Below are positions 1 through 5,187 of a stretch of DNA of 6,180 bases, in pieces (position 1 is the stretch's first letter; each line of letters opens with the position of its first letter). Below the pieces are notes generated by a model, which saw nothing but the letters and a program-made list of their open reading frames with translations, was not told the DNA's origin and made no database searches. Source of the DNA: Nitriliruptoraceae bacterium (GTDB taxonomy: Bacteria > Actinomycetota > Nitriliruptoria > Nitriliruptorales > Nitriliruptoraceae). A program made the translations under genes and the position numbers. The stretch is from NCBI GenBank assembly GCA_007120565.1, contig SKNK01000343.1, forward strand, positions 1 to 6,180, given 5' to 3'.

Positions 1-916
1 ACCCATCGAGGGTCGCGGTCGACGGCAGGTACGGCACGAACCACCGGGCGAGCAGAGCGGCGGCGACCATCACGAGGTTGATCATCGCGAAGCGGCCAAC
101 CCCGGCACCGACGCTCTCGGCGCTGTAGATGAACACCCAGGCGACCAGGCTCGTCCCAAGCACCGTGCCGACCGACAGGCGCACCGGCGAGACGCCGGAG
201 CGCAGCGCGGCGCGGTACTCGGCGTCGTGGTCGCGGCCATCGTCCTCGGTCGGGTCCAAGGTGTCGGTCGTGCGGCCACCGACCCCGGAGGCGGAGGCCT
301 CGTCGGTGCTGGCTTCCAGGTCGTCGACGTGCGCCGCCCCGACCGTCGATCCCTGCATGTCACTCTCGCGGCCCCGTGCCACCGCTCGTTCACCGGTGTC
401 TCGCAGCAGGTAGAGCCCGTTGAAGACGAAACCGGCCGCGAAGATGCCCATCGCACCGACCAGCAGCGAGACGTGGAAGTACCGCCACCAGGTGTCCAGG
501 ATCGGCATCAGCGGACCCGGCTCGGAGTACATCAACAGGGCTGACGCCAGGATCAAGGCGCCACCGAGCATGACGAACCCGTTGAGTTCGGTGCGCTTGC
601 GGATGAAGGTCAGGTAGGACCAGCCGACGACGACGCCGACCAGGGCCATCAGGGAGGACACCTCGAACATGTTGCCGAGGGGGAACCGTGACTGTGCGAG
701 CCCCCGCACGATCTCATGCGCCACGTGGGTACCGATCCCCGCGACGGCCAGTACCCCACCGATCCGCTGCGCGATACGGCCCCGCGCCTGCTCCTCGCGC
801 CGGCCGACCGTCGTGGTCAGGGCGTACAGGTAGACGAAGGCTGCGGCGAGGTAGAGCACCAGGGTCACCGGCGAGTACAGCACCCTGGAGAGGTCAGCGA
901 GCTGATCGGGAGTCAT
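1..916 (-). CDS. ccsA: System II cytochrome c haem-ligation protein CcsA (ResC/'CcsB' type), N-terminal 305 residues; 3' end off the window
   Basis: This is the haem-handling half of the ResB-CcsA cytochrome c synthase, an integral membrane protein that delivers haem to apocytochromes outside the membrane. The reading frame is open from ATG 916 to the left edge. Family marks are the RFPLGNMFE segment (residues 77-85), typical of CcsA, and WWRYFHVS (143-150), whose H148 aligns with the conserved external histidine before the WWD domain. Hydrophobic segments lie near 16-33, 53-66, 88-105, 114-130 and 149-171. The WWD domain and second histidine should lie beyond the window. Oddly, an acidic, hydrophilic stretch (about 173-245) and two further hydrophobic segments (247-266, 276-296) precede the usual LPSTATLD junction, where relatives I recall have only a short loop. 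The start is supported by GAGGTGG at 930-924, seven bases upstream, and by an ATGA overlap with the resB stop, which implies translational coupling. Family assignment is firm; the insertion claim rests on remembered homologues. Confidence 0.9.
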   Translation of the reverse strand, partial: MTPDQLADLSRVLYSPVTLVLYLAAAFVYLYALTTTVGRREEQARGRIAQRIGGVLAVAGIGTHVAHEIVRGLAQSRFPLGNMFEVSSLMALVGVVVGWSYLTFIRKRTELNGFVMLGGALILASALLMYSEPGPLMPILDTWWRYFHVSLLVGAMGIFAAGFVFNGLYLLRDTGERAVARGRESDMQGSTVGAAHVDDLEASTDEASASGVGGRTTDTLDPTEDDGRDHDAEYRAALRSGVSPVRLSVGTVLGTSLVAWVFIYSAESVGAGVGRFAMINLVMVAAALLARWFVPYLPSTATLDG

Positions 917-2622
917 CGGCGTACCACCTCGGACGTGGTGTCGGGGAGATCGGTTCTGGGGAGATCGGGGTCCGGGACCGACGGTGGCGGCGCCGCGGAC
1001 GGAGGCGTGGCATCGGTCGCCTCTGCCAACGCCTCGACGAGATCGGCGTGCTCCTCCTCGAAGCGCTCCGGACGTTGGAACGCCCGCCCGGATACCCGCA
1101 CCAAGGTACGCGTCCCGTCCTCCGAAGGGGTAGCCACGACCCACAGGCGCCGGCGATAGGCGTACAGGGCGGGGAAGAGCCCGGCGACCAGCAACGCCGA
1201 ACCGAACAGGAGCCACGGGATCTGCGGGCGGGTACTGACCTGGAACCCGACCCATCGGCGCAGCTCCGGGAAGCTGATCGTCACGTCCTCGATCTGGCCG
1301 GTGTCGCCGAGCCGCATCAACCGTCCACCCTCGAGCTCGAGCTGGCTCGTGTCCAACTCCACGATGCTCTGCTGGGTGGCACCGAGCTGCAGATCACCGC
1401 GGTGCTGGCTGACGATCAGCAACGGTTCATCGTCCCAGGGCGCTCCGGTTGGGATCGGTTCGCCGCCCTCGTTGTCCGGGGCGTAGGGGTACAGGATGAG
1501 GTCGAGCCCGACGTCGGGGTCCGCGGCCGGTGCCTTGGCCGCGCCACGGAACCCGGCGACGTCCATCGCGATCAGTGTCAGGAAGTCGTCGTGGACGACC
1601 TCGCCGTCGACCTCGATCACCACACGGGCCGCGTAGCCCCAGTCGAGCTGGTGGATCTTGAACCCATCGATGGTGTGGGGCGCGTTGCCCTCGATCACGG
1701 CCTGCTCCATCTCGCCCTGCCCATCGGTCAGCGTCACCGCCGACCGGAAGGTCGTGGGTTGGCCGGCCCCGGGCGCCCCTGGGTCCCGTACCCAGTCGAC
1801 CTCGAACGCATCGAGCTGCATCTGCCACCCGGTGTGCTGCTCCGGACCGAACCAGCGCCCCGGCTGGTAGTTCCAGTACGCCACCTCGGTGTCGGTGAAC
1901 CCCCGCTCGCCCTCGACGACACCAACCTGGCCCTCGAAGGTCAACAGCTGGCCGAAGACGATGGCCGCGAGCAGCACGTAGAAGCTCAGGTGGAAGAGCA
2001 AGCTGCCGCCTTCACGCGACCACAGCCCCTTCTCGGCGGCGACCTGTGGACCGGGCGAACCCGGCGTGTCCTCCCCCTCGTGGGTCCGTGTCCGCCAGTT
2101 GTTCTGCTCCAGCAGTTCGGCAGCTGCCGCGCGCACCTCCCCGGCTGAGCGGCCGGTCTCGAACCGTTCGACGCGGTCGTGTGCGCCCACCCTCCGGATC
2201 AGCGGCGGCTGGCTGTGGCGAACCAACCGGACCCAGGCCCGGATGCGCGGGATCAGACACGCCGTCAAGCTGAGGAACAACAGCATCAACAGCGCGAGGA
2301 ACAGCGCCGACCCGTAGACGTCGTAGGCGCCGATCGCATCCAGGACGCGAGAGACCGCGACCCCGGGGCCTTCCTCCCCTGCCCGCCAGGCTTCGACGGT
2401 GCTGCGGACGTTGGGCTCCTGGGGCACCGCCGTGGCGATCGCCGTCTGGATCGCGAGGATGCCGAGCAGGATCAACGCGGTCTTCATGCGGATCAGCCAG
2501 CGCCACCCCATCTTGACCGACTCCACCACGAAGCCCAACGGACCCTCGGGCGGCCGGCGACGCGAAGATCGGCGGACCGCAGGGTTCGCTTCCGGAGGCG
2601 GGGTGGATTCGCGGCGGTTCAC
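913..2622 (-). CDS. resB: Cytochrome c biogenesis protein ResB (Ccs1)
   Basis: ResB pairs with CcsA to form the System II cytochrome c synthase that moves haem across the membrane and attaches it to apocytochromes. With the GTG start it has 569 residues. It shows the family plan: an Arg-rich cytoplasmic N-terminus, helix 1 (about 46-66, following RMKTAL), a short external loop, helix 2 (104-124), a cytoplasmic loop (126-206), helix 3 (208-228) carrying H211 in LLFHLSF (the conserved haem-ligand position), a large external domain (229-467), and helix 4 (about 469-489). A cytoplasmic tail of about 80 residues ends in a Pro/Asp-rich stretch. Positive charges fall on the cytoplasmic side of each helix. 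The start is uncertain: GTG 2622 lacks a clear ribosome site but overlaps the stop of a mini-ORF; TTG 2670 is in frame with no ribosome site; ATG 2511 has GGAG nine bases upstream and would give 532 residues, still including helix 1. The stop overlaps the ccsA start by four bases. Confidence 0.93.
   Translation of the reverse strand: MNRRESTPPPEANPAVRRSSRRRPPEGPLGFVVESVKMGWRWLIRMKTALILLGILAIQTAIATAVPQEPNVRSTVEAWRAGEEGPGVAVSRVLDAIGAYDVYGSALFLALLMLLFLSLTACLIPRIRAWVRLVRHSQPPLIRRVGAHDRVERFETGRSAGEVRAAAAELLEQNNWRTRTHEGEDTPGSPGPQVAAEKGLWSREGGSLLFHLSFYVLLAAIVFGQLLTFEGQVGVVEGERGFTDTEVAYWNYQPGRWFGPEQHTGWQMQLDAFEVDWVRDPGAPGAGQPTTFRSAVTLTDGQGEMEQAVIEGNAPHTIDGFKIHQLDWGYAARVVIEVDGEVVHDDFLTLIAMDVAGFRGAAKAPAADPDVGLDLILYPYAPDNEGGEPIPTGAPWDDEPLLIVSQHRGDLQLGATQQSIVELDTSQLELEGGRLMRLGDTGQIEDVTISFPELRRWVGFQVSTRPQIPWLLFGSALLVAGLFPALYAYRRRLWVVATPSEDGTRTLVRVSGRAFQRPERFEEEHADLVEALAEATDATPPSAAPPPSVPDPDLPRTDLPDTTSEVVRR
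924..930 (-). promoter_or_regulatory. Shine-Dalgarno sequence of ccsA
   Basis: GAGGTGG on the minus strand ends seven bases before ATG 916 and lies inside the last codons of resB. It fixes the ccsA start and suggests efficient reinitiation after resB. Confidence 0.7.
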
Positions 2623-2699
2623 GGCGAGAACGGTACCGGCCGTGCGTGGCGACCCGAACGGCGACCGCAACGCTGTGGCAGCACGGACGGCGGCATCAC
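2619..2699 (-). CDS. Possible 26-codon leader ORF upstream of resB (speculative)
   Basis: A short frame begins GTG ATG (2699 or 2696) and ends at TGA 2621-2619. It encodes a Pro/Arg-rich peptide (residues begin MMPPSVLPQ) with no recognisable domain and one cysteine. GGAG at 2711-2708 lies eight bases before the GTG, a better ribosome site than any for the upstream resB starts. The TGA overlaps the candidate resB start GTG 2622 as GTGA, the geometry of translational coupling. It could be a leader that hands ribosomes to resB. It could equally be chance, because stop-free frames are common at this GC content and the same frame runs on upstream through ccdA. Conservation of the start, stop and ribosome site in relatives would decide. 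Confidence 0.22.
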   Translation of the reverse strand: MMPPSVLPQRCGRRSGRHARPVPFSP

Positions 2700-2737
2700 G
2701 CGAGCCACTCCCCTCGGCACGGACAAGGCTGGTCCCA

Positions 2738-3490
2738 TCAGATCGGTGGGGAGAAGCCGTCGATCAGCGGACGGAGCAGGAAGATGAACCGGTCCCACAG
2801 CCCGGTGATCAGGGCCAGGCCGACGGTCACCAGCATCCCCCCACCGATCTGCTGCAGCGTCCGGGCGTTGCGCTTCAGCACGTCCAACGCACCGGAGAGA
2901 CGACGGAACATCAGGCCGAACAGGACGAAGGGCAGCCCGAGCCCAAGGGCGTAGACGAAGCCGAGGAAGGCCCCTCGGATCGACACGCCGTCGGTGACCC
3001 CGGCGGACATGGTCAGGATCGCCCCAGCCGCCGGACCCAGGCACGGCGTCCAGCCCACCCCGAACACGAAGCCAAGCACCGGAGCCCCACCCAGGCTGCC
3101 GGTCGGGGCGCGGTCGCTCACGCGGACCTCACGGGTGAGCCGGCCGAGGATCATCAGGACGCCGAGGAAGACCACGAGCGAACCCATGACGATCCGAGCT
3201 CCGGTGGACCGGAACAGGAAGTTCACCAGCCCGGCGGCGAATCCCAGCATGACGAAGGGGACCGCGAAACCGAACACGAACAGCACCGAGCCCAGCAGGA
3301 CCCTTCCTCGGGCCCGGGCACCCGCGTGGGCAAGGTCCTCGCCGGACAGCCCCGTCATGTAGGACAGGTAGCCGGGCACAAGCGGGATGACACAGGGCGA
3401 GGCGAAGCCCACCAGGCCCGCGGCGAAGGCGATGCCGGCCGCCACGAGCACGTTGGCGTCCATGATCATCGAGAAGACGCTGTCAGCCAT
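2738..3490 (-). CDS. ccdA: Thiol-disulfide electron carrier CcdA (DsbD transmembrane-domain family)
   Basis: CcdA is a six-helix membrane protein that takes electrons from cytoplasmic thioredoxin and passes them to an external thioredoxin-like protein, here the adjacent ResA/TlpA, for reduction of apocytochrome cysteines. At 250 residues it has normal family length. The two redox cysteines sit in the expected contexts: C33 in FASPCVIPLVPGYLSY near the end of helix 1, and C150 in GWTPCLGP in helix 4; both are followed by a proline-containing turn. Hydrophobic segments occur near 14-33, 64-90, 100-116, 137-160, 172-192 and 214-235, matching six helices. The ATG at 3490 is chosen because GAGG at 3503-3500 is nine bases upstream, and because it gives the usual short N-terminus; later methionines (residues 8 and 10) lack a ribosome site. 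The start overlaps the resA stop by eight bases, consistent with co-translation. Confidence 0.95.
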   Translation of the reverse strand: MADSVFSMIMDANVLVAAGIAFAAGLVGFASPCVIPLVPGYLSYMTGLSGEDLAHAGARARGRVLLGSVLFVFGFAVPFVMLGFAAGLVNFLFRSTGARIVMGSLVVFLGVLMILGRLTREVRVSDRAPTGSLGGAPVLGFVFGVGWTPCLGPAAGAILTMSAGVTDGVSIRGAFLGFVYALGLGLPFVLFGLMFRRLSGALDVLKRNARTLQQIGGGMLVTVGLALITGLWDRFIFLLRPLIDGFSPPI

Positions 3491-4100
3491 CCGCGGGATC
3501 CTCGGGGGCCACGCCGACGGCAGCGTCCACGGACTCGGTAGCGAGGTGATCCGCGAGCCCGATGATCTCGCTGGTGCTGACCAAGCCGAAGACCCGCGCG
3601 CCGACCCGGCCTTCAGGGTCGATGAAGATCGTCGACGGGATCGTGCGGGGCCCGATGCCGCGGAAGTTGGAGGCGTAGACGTTCTCGGGGTCGTAGGCGG
3701 AGGCGTAGGGGACGTCGAACTCACGCAGATGGGCGCGCGCGTTGGCCTCCGAGTCGCCGATGTTCACCCCGAAGAACGCCACCTCGTCGTCGGGAAGGCT
3801 CTCGTAGGCCTCGTTGAGGTCGGGCTGCTCCACGCGGCAGGGACCGCACCAGGAGGCCCAGAAGTTCACGACGACGACCTTGCCTTGCAGGTCAGCGAGG
3901 GACATCTCCGGACCGAGGCCGTCGACGTCGATGACGGGCAGGTCGTCGACCGGGGCGGCACTGCGGTCCTCGACCGGGATCGGGCAGATCCCCTCGCGGA
4001 CCCCGGCGATGCGATCGCAGTCCGCTGCGGACGAACCCCCGGAGCAGGCGGCCAGTACCAGGAGGCCGCCAGCCAGCAGCGTGGTACGGAGCACCGACAC
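3483..4100 (-). CDS. resA: Thioredoxin-like thiol-disulfide oxidoreductase lipoprotein, ResA/TlpA family
   Basis: This extracytoplasmic, lipid-anchored thioredoxin-fold protein probably reduces the cysteines of apocytochrome CXXCH sites before haem attachment and is itself recharged by CcdA. From GTG 4100 it has 205 residues. A signal peptide with a lipobox (L16-A-A-C19) is followed by a Gly/Ser linker, then a region with two additional cysteines (C28, C39), then the TlpA-like domain from about residue 54. The active site is WCGPC (C85, C88). E91 sits three residues after the second cysteine, as in the Bacillus ResA catalytic glutamate position. The cis-proline is P155 in RTIPSTIF. GAGG at 4109-4106 is five bases before the GTG; a second GTG at 4094 is possible. 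The frame is open back to GTG 4223, but that would bury the signal peptide. Its stop overlaps ccdA. Family is certain; the ResA role is inferred from the neighbours. A general TlpA role is the alternative. Confidence 0.93.
   Translation of the reverse strand: MSVLRTTLLAGGLLVLAACSGGSSAADCDRIAGVREGICPIPVEDRSAAPVDDLPVIDVDGLGPEMSLADLQGKVVVVNFWASWCGPCRVEQPDLNEAYESLPDDEVAFFGVNIGDSEANARAHLREFDVPYASAYDPENVYASNFRGIGPRTIPSTIFIDPEGRVGARVFGLVSTSEIIGLADHLATESVDAAVGVAPEDPADG
3500..3503 (-). promoter_or_regulatory. Shine-Dalgarno sequence of ccdA
   Basis: GAGG lies nine bases before ATG 3490 and inside the 3' end of the resA/tlpA gene. It decides between the first ATG and the two in-frame ATGs shortly after it. 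Confidence 0.6.
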
Positions 4101-4275
4101 GGGGACCTCGAGGTGGCAGGGACCGCAGACGAACGCGGGTGGGGCGATGGTGCCGAGGAGACGACGTCGATGCCAACCCGACGCGCGAACCCTCGCGGTC
4201 CGGTCGTGGCGCGGGCCCACCACCGGCCGCGACGTCCGTCGGGCTCGCTACCGCTCCGCTCGTGTGTAGGCCCGG
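4101..4275 (-). other. Intergenic leader between the membrane protein gene and resA
   Basis: This 175-base gap is the longest in the cluster and the most likely place for a separate promoter for the maturation genes, but no convincing -35/-10 pair was seen. Just after the upstream stop codon, CGGGC and GCCCG could form only a five-base stem around a loop of about 25 bases, with no T tract, so a terminator is not supported. Near its resA-proximal end it holds a 13-base copy of the resA active-site coding sequence (4115-4127), in the same codon phase. Confidence 0.4.
4106..4109 (-). promoter_or_regulatory. Shine-Dalgarno sequence of resA/tlpA
   Basis: GAGG sits five bases before GTG 4100. It favours the start that places the lipoprotein signal peptide at the very N-terminus over the far-upstream GTG at 4223. 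Confidence 0.5.
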
Positions 4276-5187
4276 CTACTGCGCGATCGGAACCGCCAAG
4301 CGCTCCGGTTCATCGACCTCGTCGGAAGCCAGTCGCTTCTCGCGCAGTTCCATCCGGTCGAGCCAGGCGAGGCTGATCAGGAACAGCACCAACGAGATGA
4401 CGGTCCACAGCGCTGAGGGGATCCACTCCGCACCAGGATCGTAGAACGCGAACCAGTTGACGGGCTCGCCGACCGGGATCGGGTCGAGGGGGATGTTGTC
4501 GCCATCCACGTAGTTGGCGTACGCCTGGAACTCCGCGGTCGCGAGCTTCACACCGGTGTCGGGATCGTCGTACAGCTTGACGTCCGAGACCGACGCCGCG
4601 GTGAAGAAGGTCGGGGCCTGCCCCTCAGCTTCTTCGGGCATGTTCTCGGCGGCTTCCTCGGTGAGTGCCGCTCGCCGCTCGGCGCCGATCTGCGCGACCC
4701 CGTTGTCGTCGATCGGCAGGAACTGCTCCTGCATCAGCGACTCCGCCTCGCCGGAGAGCGACATCAGGCTCGTCCACTCGAGGTCCGGACGTTCCTCGCC
4801 GTCCTGGGGGGGCAGGCCGAGGTACTCGTGGGGTTCGGCGAACTGGTCGACGTCAGCGATGCCGGTGAAGAACTCCGCCCGCTCCGAGCCCTGCTCGAAC
4901 CCGTACCACCGGTCGACGTAGTGGTCGCCGGACTGTCCAGGCAGGTGGTTGATGCCCAGGCCAGGGGGGATCCCCGGTGCGCCGAACCACCAGAAGATGC
5001 CGAGGAGCGCGGCGAAGCCACCCCAGGCCACACCGGTGATCGCCAAGGCCTTCTTCGCCCCGTAGTTCGACCACAGCAGCAGGTAGACCGACCCGACGAA
5101 GAACACGATGCCGAGCGGCACGGCGAGGATCGACGCCGGATGGTCCGGCGGGATCGCCGCCTCGACCGCGAGGATCAGGTTGCTCAT
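4276..5187 (-). CDS. Unrecognised three-helix membrane protein with a large external domain, beside cytochrome c
   Basis: I do not recognise this family. The 303-residue product has two N-terminal helices (about 18-39 and 47-68) joined by a short loop with K45-K46, an external region of roughly 185 residues (70-255), and one C-terminal helix (about 257-276) followed by a charged tail rich in Arg, Lys and Glu. The positive charges predict N-terminus out, large domain out and C-terminus in. The external region is acidic and aromatic-rich, with HYVDRWYGFE near 89-98 and a Glu/Ala-rich stretch near 165-190. There is no cysteine anywhere, so it carries no CXXCH haem or disulfide. The ATG at 5187 is preferred over the adjacent GTG at 5190 because GAGGAG lies five bases before it. 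Its first base is the last base of the cytochrome stop (TGATG), so the two are probably co-translated. It is plausibly an accessory subunit of the cytochrome bc or oxidase complex; function is unknown. Confidence 0.85.
   Translation of the reverse strand: MSNLILAVEAAIPPDHPASILAVPLGIVFFVGSVYLLLWSNYGAKKALAITGVAWGGFAALLGIFWWFGAPGIPPGLGINHLPGQSGDHYVDRWYGFEQGSERAEFFTGIADVDQFAEPHEYLGLPPQDGEERPDLEWTSLMSLSGEAESLMQEQFLPIDDNGVAQIGAERRAALTEEAAENMPEEAEGQAPTFFTAASVSDVKLYDDPDTGVKLATAEFQAYANYVDGDNIPLDPIPVGEPVNWFAFYDPGAEWIPSALWTVISLVLFLISLAWLDRMELREKRLASDEVDEPERLAVPIAQ

Noticed and set aside
688..2148. Long plus-strand open frame (486 codons) antisense to ccsA and resB
   Set aside because: The opposite strand encodes clear CcsA and ResB with membrane helices and conserved residues. 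The plus-strand product is a hydrophilic Arg/Gly/Pro-rich sequence with no domain, typical of high-GC antisense shadows.
2671..2737. Terminator or promoter between ccdA and resB
   Set aside because: No stable inverted repeat or recognisable -35/-10 pair was found; only the mini-ORF with its ribosome site stands out.
2399..3541. Plus-strand open frame (380 codons) rich in Gln, Glu, Arg and His
   Set aside because: It lies opposite ccdA and the start of resB. Its hydrophilic, repetitive composition mirrors antisense of hydrophobic codons, and no domain is visible.
3491..3724. Upstream extension of CcdA beyond ATG 3490
   Set aside because: The added residues are Ser/Pro/Thr/Arg-rich, overlap the conserved part of resA in another frame, and are absent from the normal CcdA length.
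4101..4223. N-terminal extension of ResA back to GTG 4223, including a CXXCH-like CGPCH
   Set aside because: It would place the lipoprotein signal peptide about 40 residues inside the protein. GTG 4223 has no ribosome site, while GTG 4100 has GAGG five bases upstream. The CGPCH is therefore not called as a haem site.
4230..4275. Possible terminator after the three-helix membrane protein gene
   Set aside because: Only a five-base CGGGC/GCCCG stem with a large loop can be drawn and no T tract follows.
3387..4376. Plus-strand open frame (329 codons) across resA
   Set aside because: It is antisense to the well-supported thioredoxin-like gene and crosses its gap, with no recognisable motif and low-complexity ends.
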